Both the position numbers and the translations under genes were made by a program. A model generated the notes under the pieces. That model searched no databases, was not told the origin of the DNA, and was given only the letters and a program-made list of their open reading frames with translations. From Karstenula rhodostoma CBS 690.94 (Eukaryota > Ascomycota > Dothideomycetes > Pleosporales > Didymosphaeriaceae), in the NCBI GenBank assembly GCA_010093485.1, contig MU001493.1:2902937-2966936 (forward strand): a stretch of DNA of 64,000 bases. Direction: 5' to 3'. This document shows positions 1 to 12,754 of this stretch, in pieces. Numbering within the stretch: the stretch's first letter is position 1; each line of letters opens with the position of its first letter.

Positions 1-1491
1 TGGTAAAAAGACGCGGAGGATCCGGAATCCGCAAAAGATGCTGTGAATGAGTGGGCAGCCGGCGGGGAGGCCTAGAGCATTCGAGAAAGCTATATCAAAC
101 GAGGGGACAGGACATGTGTCCAAGGGAGGGACAGGCTGCAGATATGCAGGTAGGAGACGACAAGCAGAGACTGAAACGTGCGAAGAAACGACGAAGAGCA
201 CCGTGACGCGAGTGGGCAGTGGAGACGGCCTAGTCAAGAGGGTCGCAGGGGGTGTTCGCAGCTTGGGCAGCGCGAGCCGGTGGGCGCGCTCGGGCAGCTG
301 GGTGGCCCCTTTTCAGGCCGAGAAGGCTACATGGGGGCATGGCGCTCGGGATCCCGTCACACTATCTGCACAGTTCCGAGCTATCGACGGTTGGCTGTTT
401 TGGGCTGTTTGAGCAGCGAAAGGACTGCTCGAGGTGGTGCAGAAGCTTGCCTAAGGCGCGCGGGCGCTGTCAGTGTGGAATCTGGCTTCTTTAGATTCGC
501 CTCACCACACACGCCGGGCAGGTGAGGCGGCGCGGAGATGTCTGTGCGACGCTCAGACGATGCCCCGTGAGGCGAGGCGCAACGTGACAAATGAGGCCAA
601 AGGCTGTTGAAATTACCAGGGCCAACGCCTCCGCCGGCACGCTTCCGCCAGGGACCGATGGGCTGCCGAGAGCAGCTCGTGCTCTTGCTGGAGGAGGGTC
701 GGGCGTGGGACTGCAATGTACCTGGAGAGTGGAGAGGGTGCGGCGGCGACCTGTATCACGTCGCTGCGGTTGCTCGTTGCTCGTTGCTCGATGCCATGAG
801 GGCGCCATGGGCGTTGGGTCGGGCAAGAGAAGAGAGTGGTTCGGCCCAGGGAGTCGGGCGAGGGAGGCCAGGTGCAGCACGGACGGCGACGGCGAATCCA
901 GGAATCCAGGCGTTGGGTAGATTAATCGATAGCGGGCGCGGGGGTGCGTGTGATGTGATGTGATGGGCGCGCCGACATGTCTGCGACGCGTGCGGTCTGC
1001 TTGTACACAGCGACGCGCATGCGTAGAGTTTGATGAGGCCGGACTGGGACGCGTCTGTGGGGTCCTCGAGGGTGTGACAACTTGGGGAAGGGGTGTCGAC
1101 AAACCTTGGGTATGAGGAATCCTGGAGCGTGAGGCCGACGATCGAGGTCATGGCCACGGTCGCTTTGCAGAGCCTCGAGCAGCAGGCACGCGCACTCTCA
1201 TCAGGCCATGGCCTGCCGTTTCTGCCGTTTCTGCGTGTCCGCGTGCATGCAGAGATGCAGAAGCGAGCATTTGTTTTGTTCCTGCGCAAGCGTCGAGCCA
1301 AGGTCGGTGCTCTGGACGACATCACCCGCCGGCTACCCCGCCCTCCGTTTTCGTGTGTCTCTCCACCGCCGCACGACGACGGCGTTACTTTTTCACCCCC
1401 CGCCAACCTAAGCGTCATACACACCCCGCCGCATGCCCAGCGTTCCCCGCCGGCCTCCATATCTTTATACCCTCTGTTCTCCACCACCGCC
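1..1491. other. No recognised gene; GC-rich leader region
   Basis: I see no convincing gene here. The stretch is G-rich on the plus strand, and the open frames on both strands overlap one another and look compositionally driven (Arg/Gly/Ser/Pro-rich, with no domain). The last few hundred bases become C-rich and are probably the 5' untranslated leader of the gene that starts at 1492. A reading frame in phase with that gene is open back to about 1093, but its translation looks like an untranslated leader rather than conserved protein. Confidence 0.5.
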
Positions 1492-2570
1492 ATGCCTCCG
1501 GACCTCAACTCTCTCCCCGCTTCGTCAACCCCACCCACAAACACACCCCTCCAAGCACGAGGGCCCCCCACCGAACAACAGAGCCGCACCATGTCGCAGT
1601 CGCCCTCGCACACCCCGCCGCATTCCCTCGCCGCCGCCGCCACCATGAACGCTGGCATCCACAACGAAGACCTGCGGCGGCAGTCCTCCGGTACCATGCG
1701 GAGGGAGGTAGAGCGCGCGCGCCGCCGGTCAAGCATCAGGATGAACCTCAACTTCAACGACCCGGCCATCCCCGCCCCTGGCGAAATGCAGACGAGTCCG
1801 TCGTCGAGGGGTCTAGGCGCCCCGTGGCCGCACAGTCCGCACCACGAGCGAGCGCCGAGCCTGGGAGACCTGCACCAGGAGCTGGAGTACGAGCAAGAGG
1901 GCCAAGTGGTAAGTCCACGCCGCGTCATGATTACAAGTCTATCGCACCGACACCAAAGACCCCCCTTCCCATACTGACCTGTTTGCTGACCGACGCCCCC
2001 CAGAACCGCCTCCTCACCATGATCCGCCAGCAGCAATCCCAAATCCAAACCCTCCAAACTCAGCCCCACCCCCACGCCTCCTCGGCCGTCGACGACAGCA
2101 CCCCCACCTCAGAGCGCTCCATGTCCATCCCGCCGCTCCCCCCGCCCCAACCCACCCTCCACAACCCCCGCGTCGACATGTCCCGCCAGTCCTCGTTCGC
2201 CTCGCGCTCCCGCAACAGCTCCCAAGCCGTGTCTCCCGCGCTGCGCCCCACCTCCTCGCACGGCTTCAGCGCCTACGAAAGCACAGAAAGCCTGCCCCCC
2301 AGCACCTACAGCACCCGCGACGAGAGCGCCTTCTACCAGGCCGAGACGCAGAATCTGACCCGCGAGAACCAGATGCTTAAGCAGCGGATACGCGAGCTGG
2401 GTGCGTCATGCCTTTCTTTTATCCTGGGAGCATCCTTCGGGAGACACACCTGCTAACAGCGCACAGAACGCCAGCTCTCAGAAGCTAACCCCGTCACCCA
2501 CTCCCCCGCCACAGCGTCGAATCTGCACAGCAGTCCGCCCGTCAGCCGCCAGCACGCCGGTGTGATATAA
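1492..2570 (+). CDS. Small fungal protein with C-terminal coiled coil, three exons
   Basis: I do not recognise a named family. Exons are 1492-1908, 2004-2400 and 2467-2570, giving 305 residues; both introns have GT...AG ends and keep frame. The N-terminal part is Pro/Ser/Thr-rich with a basic patch (ERARRRSS near residue 70) followed by a short hydrophobic-polar motif, MNLNFNDPAI. Exon 2 opens with a Gln-rich helix (MIRQQQSQIQTLQ). The end of exon 2 and the start of exon 3 form a second heptad-like helix (YQAETQNLTRENQMLKQRIRELERQLSE, split by intron 2). This suggests a scaffold or adaptor protein. I chose the ATG at 1492; the ATGs at 1591 and 1645 are possible alternatives. The product is likely real because both splice junctions restore one frame, but its function is unknown. 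Confidence 0.65.
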
Positions 2571-3359
2571 TCCTCCTCTTCTCACATACTCGTGTATTGG
2601 ATTGCTTGGCCCAGGCCACCGTTGGCGTTGTGATATAGCATTGGCCAGGCGTTATGAAATACGGTTAATGGATGGATGAACGATATGTCCCGCGGCACAT
2701 TTGACCTTTTTTTTCCTTCTTTCCTTCTTCCGCGGGGAAAACACAAGGCGGTGGTAGGGCATGATGTTGTTTGTGGACGGTTATGGCCGGTACGGTACGG
2801 TACACGCCCGTCTCGATGGCGCAACACGGACGGACTGCTACCCTGGATCCGATACCGTTTCGTGGCCCGGGTTGCGTGGCTATCGTGTAATGAAACCTCT
2901 CTTTATGCTGTTGATTACAACGACACGCTCCTCCCATAGAAACACAATGACCGGGATCGGATGTAAGCTAAGTCAGATGTAGAATAGGTAAATCCTAGAG
3001 TATCTCGGGTGACTATAAGTTTATAATCTCGACCTGATCCTGTATCGCCGGTATTCGCCTTCCCGTGAGAGACGCTCCACATCACCAATGCCATGCACGG
3101 TAGCAAAGCGAAGCAAAGCAAAGAAATAAAATACAAAGGACATGGATAACCAACCAGTCATCAACCAGTCAGGGATATACTATAGAAAAGCCCGCATGCG
3201 GCCCCGCTTCTCAAACCATACTGCAGTACCGCCCGCAATGCATGCATCCTGAAAAACCAATGGATAGGTAACCCAGTCCCATCCCACGCACACGCCCTAA
3301 CGCCTGCCCCGGATGCTTGAACGAAATTACTTCCCACGACCCGCCCGAGTCCGCGAATC
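2571..3359. other. Intergenic region between convergent genes
   Basis: This is the space between the 3' end of the coiled-coil gene and the 3' end of SEC62. It holds the two untranslated tails. A short GGTAC repeat lies near 2790-2805, and repeated AAGCGAAGCAAAGCAAAG-like purine runs occur near 3105-3125. I see no coding potential. Confidence 0.55.
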
Positions 3360-4721
3360 CTACTCGTCGTCTTCGGCCTCTTCCACCGTCGCGCGCGGCG
3401 GCCGCTGCGACACGGTACCGCTCGGGGGTGCCGCTTCTGAGCCTGTGGGCTGCGGCGCCGACTCTGCTGCGATGGGCGCGGGAGCTGCGGCTTCGGGCTG
3501 TGCCTCGGGCTGGGGGGTTGCGGTGCCGGAGATTGCCCTTTTGGCTTTGGCGGGCTTTCCGTTGAGGGGCGTGCCTGCGGCTTTTGCGGCGATCTTGGCG
3601 GCTTTCTTCTCCTTCTTTGCGCGCTTCTTGTTCTTGATGTCATCGGGTGTCTGTGGGGTGTTAGATATAATCCTCAAGCGTAAGATTGATGGTGATTTCG
3701 TACCTCTTGCCATGCCCAGACAGGCCGGAAGGAATCGAAGAAGCCCACGTCCTCGAAGAGGTTGGGGTATAGCCAAAAGCCAGGCGGCGCCGCGAACATG
3801 GTGATGATGAAGAGGATCAACCGGAAGATGGCCATGGCGAAGAACAGACCGACGAGGCCAAGCATGCCCATACTAAGGTACCACACCCCCAGCCTCAGCT
3901 GCATCGGCCACAGTGGGAAGAGCACGACAGCAAGGATACCGACGAGCGCACCGACCGCATACAGCTTCTGCTTCCACTGCGAGCCCTCGTACAACCAGAT
4001 GTAGTAGCAGTCGTCGTTGGCTTCCTGGTGCTGCTCGATGCGGACGGTCCAGAGGCCCTTGACGCGCTTGGCTTTGGCATGGTTGTGCCCGTCGTGCGCG
4101 TGGTCAGGGTCTATCTTCGTGACGCGGAGGGCGAGCAGAGAGAGCGGGAGCTTCTTGAAGGCGTTCTCTGCGCTGACGCGGTCGTTCACTTTGGGGAGGA
4201 TGGGGTTCTTGGAGCAAGCCTTCTCGTACGCTGGCGACATGAGGGAGCGGATTGCGCGCTTGACTGTGAGCTGTTAGCTACCGCCCGACGCATTTGCACG
4301 GTCTTGTATCTGCCATACCTCGGAACATGTCCTTGCGCTTCTCGTCGTGGATCACCGTGCGCGGCTTCAGGTCCTGGCCCTTCAACCAATTTGCAAGCGC
4401 AATCGCGTCTGGCTGCGGCGGTCCTGGCTGAATCGGCTGCTGCTGCTGCTGTTGTTGTTGCTGCATCTGCTGCTGGCGCAACTGCGCTTGGTGTTGTGCC
4501 ATGGCCTGCTGCTTGAGTCGGCTGATGTATTCAGGGACGGTGATGCCGGCTTTCTCTGCCTCGATAGCAAGCTGGCGCTGCATCTGGGCTATCTGCTCTG
4601 GCGTGGGCTGTTGGCCCGGCTGCGGTGGGCCTTGTGGCATTCCCTGGGGTGGTTGTTGAGGCGGACCTTGGGGGGGCCCTTGAGGGGGCCCTTGAGGCTG
4701 CGGTGGTGCTTCTGAGCTCAT
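3360..4721 (-). CDS. SEC62: Sec62-type ER protein translocation subunit
   Basis: Sec62 works with Sec63 and the Sec61 channel in post-translational import into the endoplasmic reticulum. Exons on the minus strand are 4721-4319, 4263-3704 and 3650-3360 (introns of 55 and 53 nt), giving 417 residues. The N-terminus is an unusual Pro/Gln-rich low-complexity stretch (PPQGPPQ-type repeats, then a Gln run around residues 80-100). The Sec62 core follows: NWLKGQ...FRVKRAIRSL near residues 108-142, then a WTVRIEQHQEANDDCYYIW block. Two membrane segments sit at about 235-254 and 261-292, followed by PPGFWLYPNLFEDVGFFDSFRPVW. The C-terminus is a charged KKRAKKEKKAAK tail. Fungal Sec62 is normally near 350-400 residues, so the extra length is the proline-rich head. 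The start at 4721 is the first ATG giving MSSEAPP; an upstream in-frame codon at 4766 is less likely. Confidence 0.93.
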
Positions 4722-7706
4722 GTTGTGAATAGTGAGTGAAGCGCAGAGATTGGGAGAGGTGGGCAAGACGGCGGGTGTCGATCGTAAGGTCGCCCCGGAG
4801 TGAGCTTATATGGGAAAGAGAGAGCGCGCGGGGAAAGGTCGTAGGTAGTCGTCGGAAACATGCCACATCGCCAACAATTACTTGGCGATTGTAAGAAATC
4901 CGGAGCTCACATAAAAGTCACGTTTCTGCAGGGGTAGGAACACCGAAAATCCTGTATTTATATAATATTATATTTTTAAACTTTCTAATAGTAAATAAAT
5001 ACTTTTAAATACTATAGCTATATATTAAATTCTTTTTAGCTACTTTTTATTATATATAGAGGGCGCAAATATAAGAAAATAGAGGGGAAAAAAGAGAAGA
5101 TAATTGCGAAAGATTGCTACTGACTAGGCGCGCTAGTTGCTAGTGTTTCCCAATTAGGATGTACGCGTCGGCCCGGATTATCTCCAAGCCCGAAGACTAA
5201 ACAAAACCTTCAAAATTCGAAAACGCGTTTGACACGTCCTTCCCATTGAGGATCTACTCGACGAGGAGCCTCGTCCTCCTGCGCTCTTTGCTCAACTCAT
5301 TTGCGCGCCCAGGCCGTGCCTTCCAATGCCTGGTCAGCGTACACGACGCGCTCTACTAACAGAGATCAATGACCTAAGTTTGGTTACGAGGTCTACTTTG
5401 AAGCAATGCGACCATGGAAGAATCATCTCTTTGATCACGCTTCATGGCCGCGGCGACGTAGGGGAGTATGCTGTTGTTACGAATTCGAGTGGGATTGCTC
5501 GCGACAGCCAATGCCGTGTCACCAGGGGCCGCGCAGCAAACTTGTGAAGTCCAGAAACCTCCACTGCTGATCGATTCGGTATCCGGCACTCTCTGAGTCA
5601 GGCTTCTTTCCGTGCTTACCGAAAACCGGGAAGCGTCGGAGGCTCGAGCAGCTTGCAAGCGGAAGCAGTCTTGTGGAAGGCCACAGAAGACCAGCGTGAT
5701 GTAACTTCACCAACACTCTGGGTCATGTCTCTTGTTTTCGGACTGGACCATGGTTTGACCCTATTTTGGTTGTGAAGAAGAGGAACGACCTACTACTCAC
5801 CGCTGCACCGGCCTCTGGCAATGGTGTAGTGGTCCATCATTTACGGTCTACACATGGATACGAAGCGCGACGACATGGCATGGCGGGCGCGGCAGGGTGT
5901 CTCAGCCGCGCATGTACAAGGTGAGCCACATCGGATTAGGTGGTGATACCCGATGCTCAGTGAGCGGCACAGATGAGACTCTACGACACATGGCTGCCGG
6001 TGCTGGGATCTACGTGCCCGATGGCCGCCAACCCCGATGTTTGTCAGGGAAGGTCAACAGCGGGCGACGGTGCGGGCTTGCATGGGCCTCACCGATGCAG
6101 CCATGTGTAATCTAGGCTAAACGGTTCGCGGCGAAGGGTGCTTGTCAGATGCTGCGGGCGCCCCATAATTAGAGAAGTGTCTTCTTGCTCGATGGTGTTG
6201 GGCCACGGGAGGGCGACGATGGGAGGGTGTTGCAGGGCAACAGGGCGGCTCAGGTGCATTGCAGCAAGCTTTGCGGCCGTGGCAAGACGGCGTCCTCTGA
6301 TCGGCAGCCGTTGAGTGGTGAAGTCGATGGGTGCTCAGCGCGGGCTGCGCGCCACATCGCCTTTGTTTCGTCTAGCAGCATGCAGCTGGGCGTGCTGCAG
6401 TGCCGGCGCCAGCGACGCACATGCATCTATGGCTGGCGACAGTTGCGGGACCCGGCGACGCGCGCTGGCAGGCTGCTGCTGGGCAGCGCAGCGCAGCGCA
6501 GAGCAGAGGCAGCAGTGCGATGGGCACGGCAGCCGGCAGCGACTCGAGGTGAAAAGTGCAGCGTGTAGGGTGTAGGCATGCAGCGGTGATGATAGGATAG
6601 GATAGGGCGGAGCGAGGGGCTGTTGGCGGCGTCCCCGGCCAGCATCTTATGCAAGCCACGAAAGCTCGAACCCAAATAGCGGCTGCCAACGCCCGCTGCA
6701 TCTCCCGCCTTCATCTGCACGCACATGTAGTCTACCCCGTCATCCGCCCTGTCCGCTACAAGTCACAAATCTCTGTGCCTGGCCTTGACCTGCGTTGCAT
6801 CGGCATTGCTCTGCGCGTCCTCGCCGCTGCTCTGCTCCAGACAGAGCGCTGGCTGGCAGCACGACGCGACTGCGACTGCGACTGACTGCACCTGCGCCTG
6901 CACCTGCGCCTGCCTCGCATCTCGCATCCTCGTACGCTCCGAGCCCGCCGCAACGCCGCACAGCATCGCGCCCAGCCCAGCCCGACCCGACCACCACACC
7001 ATACCATACCATACCGTGCCCCGGCGCCCCAGGCAGACGCCAACGCGCATACTGTAAGTGCGTGTGTGTACGAGTGTGTGGCCGCCCTGCGTTGCTGCAA
7101 ACATCCCCGGTTCCCACCGGCCCTCCACGCGGGCGGCGAAGCATTCCGCCAGCGCCTGCCCGAGGCAATAATACCTTGGCCTCCGCCCTTGCATCCCTCT
7201 GACGAGCACCGCCTAGAGGGTGTCGTTTCATCGCTGACCGCTGCCCGCCGTGCAGACCTTCCCCTCCCGACGCCGTGAACCCATCCCGCGACCCGCGACC
7301 CACCGACCCACGCTGCCCTACGTCTGTCCCGCGAGCCGAGCGCGCAGACGACGTTTCCACCACCGCTCTCCCCTCTCCGCACTCGCCCGGGCTTCTGCTG
7401 CTTTCCAGTCTGGAGCGCCCGGTGCCCACACTCCTGACCACGATTCTCAAGACATGTCATGTGCGGGAGGCCGGCGACGACTTCGCAAAGGCATAGGCAC
7501 AAGCCGGTCTTGGTGAAAGCGTCTAGCATTTGAGCCGCACCACCCACGACTCCACAGCCGTTCCGTGGTACCGGTAGCCATCTGGTGCATTTGCCAGCCA
7601 TCGTCGACGCATTCGACTTGCTCATAGAAAGAGCATATCTTGGCCGCCTCTGCCACAGACGGCCTGCACTAACCTTCTACCAGCCTCTACAGCGGCATTG
7701 TCCACC
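4722..7706. other. Long intergenic region and probable OGT-gene leader
   Basis: I see no convincing gene in these 3 kb. From about 4944 to 5095 there is a short TpA-rich patch that resembles the RIP-like tract at the window end. From about 6880 to 7500 the plus strand turns C-rich with short tandem runs (CTGCGC/CTGCAC units near 6888-6920, CCATA units near 6998-7015), typical of a long fungal 5' leader. A good donor, GTAAGT, lies at 7054, and acceptor-like AGs lie just before 7692, so the gene starting at 7707 may carry a 5' untranslated intron of about 640 nt; this is inference only. Confidence 0.5.
4944..5095. repeat. Short RIP-like AT-rich patch
   Basis: About 150 bases made almost wholly of A and T, with many TA dinucleotides, inside otherwise GC-balanced DNA. 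Composition matches the large tract after 62,090. It begins about 220 bases upstream of the SEC62 start codon. It may be a remnant of a RIP-mutated transposon fragment; no open frame or terminal repeat is visible. Confidence 0.55.
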
Positions 7707-10700
7707 ATGACGATGGTCCGACAATATCCTCCCCCACTGCATTCGCCGCTGGGTCCCTTCCAGCAACCGCTCGCTTCACCAAATGGCCGACTACTTCGAA
7801 ATGCTCCCGGTTTTGACCAACATACCATGTCTCCGCAGCTGCCTCAGCTTCCCCAGCAGTACGCCCATCCGTTGTCGCGCCACAACTCGTACCATTCGCA
7901 AGGCTCGGATAGTGGAAGGAACACGGTTAAACCACCAGAACACATGCTCCGGCGTAAGACGCCGAATGGTATCCTCGCAGCAGCTTATGATGGCACGTCG
8001 GTGGAACAGACGGAGAAGCCCCATGCCACAAAGCACATCATCCTCCCCGTTACCGCCGAATCGGGCGTCTACAACCTCAATCAGGAAATGCCCCTGCAAT
8101 CCCCCGGCGTACAGCACGATGCCGCGGTCGACTGGAGTCCCAGTCTGTACTTTCAGTCAGGCTCCGGACGAGCTCTGCCGCAGATTGATTCAATGCTAAA
8201 TCAGGTTCCTCCGCTACAGAGCCATCCCCAGTATCAGATGTTCGGTAACCCGTTTGGTGGTGGTCCAGAGCAGATGATGCAGAGCCCCCTCGGACCCACC
8301 GTATCCAACGACCAAGGACCATTTGGCCCATACTGGCATGACGGGACCTTTATCCCATACCGCCCGGCTGCTATGCGAGATCCACGCTACTACAATCATC
8401 ATGCACCCAATTGGTCCCACCCACAACACAACGCGTTCATCAACCATGCATACAACAACACTTTGCCCAACATGCACAACATCCAACCACATCCTTATCA
8501 ACTACAACAGCTACAAACCCCTTTCCCAATTCTTGGTAGATCAGCAAACGATTACCCCGCTTCTTTCCAGCAACCTCATCCCAACGCCGCGTTAGATTAT
8601 CAAGACCAACCGTTGCCTATACCTCCCAGCCATCGCCCTCATCCGGATTACTCACTAGCCTCCGGCCACAGTACTCCTGTCGTAGATCAGTTCCCGACAC
8701 CGACGACGGCTGAGTTCGGCCCCCAGTCACTGAATGCGCAGAGTCGGGAGAGAATTTTCGCTTGGGCACACACTGTCTATGTCGATCTGCTCAAATATTT
8801 ACAATCGACACGCAAGACTAGCTCACAACACTCCAATGGCCACCAGCAGCCCGTACGGCCACATATCTACCCTAAGCCCCCGAAACAGCCAGCGGCCAAT
8901 TTTTCTCATGTGTCAACCAATGCTACCAACGTGCACGCGTCTGAGGCCGTAAAGACGGCAAATTTCGACTTTAACTCGCAGCAGCAAACCAACAGAAATT
9001 CCTTTCGTAGACCGTCGCACAGCCGCTCTTCGTCCGCCTGGGCTCTCGGTAGAGTCGATCCAAATATCAATAGGCAGTCATGGTATCCGTTACAACCCCA
9101 ACCGTTCGCAAACCCACATTCCGTCCATGCACAAATTGCCGGCATGGAACCGTTACGTCCTCTTCGACGCATGTCGGGTTCTGTTGCTGGAATCCATCAA
9201 TTGCGCAACGAAGTGCCTCCGAGCATGACAGCGGCTTCCGCACTGGATGCTATAACGAAACACTGTGAGGAAAGTAACTGGAATTGGATAGACGGTATTC
9301 TTTTGGGTGGATGTCTTGCTTACGCGCTTGGAGACTATCAAAAAGCGCATGGGTGGTATAAGCACATCTTGAAATTAGACACAGAGTGAGTTCAGCGACC
9401 AGACCTCAGAGAGACCTGCTAACAACCACAGCCATGTTGAAGCGACGTCTAATTTAGCAGCAACGCTCCTTGCCTTGCATCAGAAACAGGAAGCTGAGCG
9501 GTATTGGCGGAGAGCCGTGAAGCTGAGGCCTAGTTATTTCGAGGCCGTTGAACATCTGCTGGGGCTGATGTGCAGTGATCACAGGAACAAGGAAGCTGTG
9601 CAGATCATTGAAGAGGTGGAGAGTTCGTTGAAGCTGGTCAAGAAAGGAGAAATTTTAAAGAATGTAGACGGACAAAGTGAATGTTCGACGTCAGCGACCG
9701 AATCGCCCCGCTTGTCGGAAGTGTCAGATCGGCCGATATTTGAGGACGACACGGAGAACGACCCGCTTCCCAAGGATCCCGAGGATGCTGCTGGAGCAGA
9801 CCAGCCGGGTTTCGGCTCCAGTGGCTACGCCATTGCTGGGTGCGACAACGGCCGTATCCTTGCTCTGGTGCACGCGAAAGGCAACATGCTGTATGCTCTT
9901 GGCGACAACGCCGGTGCGGCAAAGGCATTCGAGAACGCCGTACTCATCGGTGCAGGTTTGCACATGCAAGGCATCAACGGCCTGATTCAACATATACTGT
10001 CTGTTGTGGGATACAATGACTCGGAACGTTCTCCTGGTGGCCGTCGGACTTATCCATCCAACGACCCCATCCTGCTTCATCCCGAACCAGCACTCAAGAC
10101 TGCGCAGCTTTGCTTCCCGCCGAACGGGCAATTGCCGGGTCTCAAATACGTTCCTAACGAGGTCATGGCTCGCAAAGCTGCCATTTCAACTACGAGCAAT
10201 TCTCTCCTATCTCTGGCCAAGATCTTCCAGGATGGCATGGCAACCAACTCACCCAAAGCTACTGCATTCCAAAGCAATTACGGGGTGAGAGAGATTCTCG
10301 CTTTGTATTATCTTTCACTTGCTTTGCAGCCGAGCCCATCCACGGCAAACAATGTGGGCATTCTACTCGCTAGTGTTCAGCAGTCCGCTCCCTCGAAGCG
10401 CATTCCCGTCTCAAACACCATGCAGAAACCTCCAGTCCCAGGCCTTGTCGCAGGGAGCGGAATAGCTCTTGCGCTCGCGTACTACCACTATGGTCTGATG
10501 CTCGACAGTCGACACGCTCACCTGTATACCAACCTCGGCAGTCTCCTGAAGGATATCGGTCAGTTAGAAGCGGCAATCCAGATGTACGAACAGGCAGTGG
10601 CATGCGACAAGAATTTCGACATTGCTCTTGCCAATCTCGCGAACGCTGTCAAGGACAAGGGCCGCATAAGCGACGCGATTGTATACTACAGGAGAGCAGT

Positions 10701-12754
10701 AAAAGCTAGCCCGGATTTCGCGGAAGCAGTTTGTGGCCTTGCGAACGCCCTAAACTCGGTCTGTGGATGGCGCGGAAGAGGTGGCATCGCCGAGGATCGT
10801 GGTTCTCGCGATCGTTGGCATGTGGACGACAATGGTATGTTGCTTGATGCTAGACTTTCAGGGGCAAGGAGTGGCGGCTGGATACACAAGGTTGTGAGCT
10901 TGGTTGAAAAGCAACTGGCCGACGGCGAAGACTGGGGACGGGGTATCATGGATGAGCATTTCATCGAGGACATCCTTGGGTCGCTCACCTTGACAGACAA
11001 CTCGACCCAAGAGCTACAAGAGCAACAAAACCGCATGCGAGGTGAACTCGTCAAATGGCGAGGCCACAAGTGGGAAGGAGCCCGCATTGTCCGTCTTGTG
11101 GAACGTGTCATTCGGCGGCTTTCGTGGCAATGGTACCAGGACAAGTACAAAACTGGAAAGGAACGACCAATCGCAAACTACCGGCGACCTCACTTGCCGG
11201 CAGGACTGACAGTACCTGCTGCTCCAACAGTGCTCCCCTTCCATACTTTCACTTGTCCAATGTCGGCCAAGCAGATCAGGTTGATCTCCCAGCGGAACGG
11301 GCTCCGAATATCATGCTCGACACTAAGGGCGCCATGGTTGCCCCCGACCGTGTACGCTCCTCCGCCTCCGCCGGCTACCTATCTGAAAGTCGGTTATGTC
11401 TCGTCGGACTTCAATAATCACCCTCTTGCCCATCTGATGCAATCAGTGTTCGGTCTCCACAACAAGGCCCGAGTCAAGGCTTATTGTTATGCTACAACGG
11501 CCAGCGACAACACAATACATCGCGAGCAGATCGAGCGAGAAGCCCCGGTTTTCTACGATGCCAGCACTTGGCCGGCTGAACGTCTTGTCAGCCAAATCAT
11601 CGAGGACGGCATACACATTCTGGTCAACCTGAACGGCTATACCCGTGGTGCAAGAAACGAAGTGTTTGCTGCCCGTCCAGCACCCATCCAGATGTCATTT
11701 ATGGGCTTCGCAGGAACGCTAGGCGCGGAATGGTGCGACTATCTACTTGCTGACGATACAGCTGTTCCACCCAATACTCTCCGCAGCTGGCGTAGAAACA
11801 TCGATCTGGAAGACGCCCTTGTCGACGGAAATAGTGGGGGTGAAGATGAGGACTGGATCTATGCTGAGAACATCATCTATTGTCGTGATACCTTCTTCTG
11901 CTGTGACCATAGGCAGAGTGCTCCGGATGCTCAAGAAAAGCAACTCAATTGGGAGGATGAGCAAAAGAGGAGATGGAATATGCGCAAAACGATCTTCCCC
12001 AACCTTCCTGACGATGCTATCATCCTCGGCAATTTCAACCAGCTGTACAAGGTAAGTTGAACACGGCTCCACTTTTCGCAGTTTCCTAACCACCTCTTAG
12101 ATCGAGCCTACAACATTCCGCACCTGGCTTCGCATCCTTCAAAAGGTCCCCAAAGCTATCCTATGGCTGCTCCGCTTTCCGGACCTCGGCGAGACCAACC
12201 TCAAGCAAACAGCGCAAGCGTGGGCAGGCTCCGAAGTAGCGAACCGCGTAATTTTTACAGACGTTGCGCAGAAGAGCCAACACATCGCACGCGCCCGTGT
12301 CTGCGATCTGTTCCTCGATACACCTGAGTGCAATGCACACACAACAGCTGCCGATGTTCTCTGGTCAGGCACACCGCTACTCACTCTGCCGAGATACAAC
12401 TACAAGATGTGCTCGCGCATGGCAGCCTCAATCCTCAAAGGTGCCCTCCCAAAGAATCAGGAAGGTATTCAAGCTGCAAAAGATCTTATTGCAGAGAGTG
12501 ACGATGATTACGAAGACAAGGCCGTTCGGTTGGCCCTGAACTGCAAGTATCAGGATGGGCGCGCAACAGGCCGGTTGAGCCAGCTTCGACGCACGCTATA
12601 CGAAGCTCGGTGGAGCAGCGGCCTATTCGACACGAAGAGATGGGTGCGAGATCTAGAAGAAGCCTACGACATCGCATGGAAGAAGTGGGAAAGAGGCGAA
12701 GGCGGCGACATCTGGTTGAAGAAGACGACGCCGCAGCCCATTGCCGCAGGGTAA
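7707..12754 (+). CDS. TPR-containing O-GlcNAc transferase-like protein (GT41)
   Basis: A large homologue of O-linked N-acetylglucosaminyltransferase/SPINDLY, which transfer a sugar from a nucleotide donor to Ser/Thr of intracellular proteins. Exons are 7707-9385, 9432-12051 and 12101-12754, giving 1650 residues. Residues 1 to about 510 are disordered (Pro/Gln/His/Asn-rich). TPR-like helices lie at about 520-600 and again at about 905-1001 (repeats with LYTNLGSLLKDIGQLEAA and ALANLANAVKDKGR). The catalytic half starts near 1210. It has DFNNHP (H1223, matching the His of the human DFGNHP motif), LNGYTRGARNEVFAARPAPIQ, GNFNQLYK with K1433 spanning the last intron, and CNAHTTAADVLWSGTP with H1513. 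These are the residues expected to hold UDP and the sugar, so the enzyme looks catalytically competent. Start: ATG at 7707 in a CCACC context; the only other in-frame initiation nearby is a TTG. O-GlcNAc versus O-fucose activity cannot be told from sequence reading. Confidence 0.9.

Noticed and set aside
756..2075. A 439-residue minus-strand frame
   Set aside because: It lies antisense to a spliced plus-strand gene, is compositionally biased (Arg/Gly/Cys/Ser) and shows no domain.
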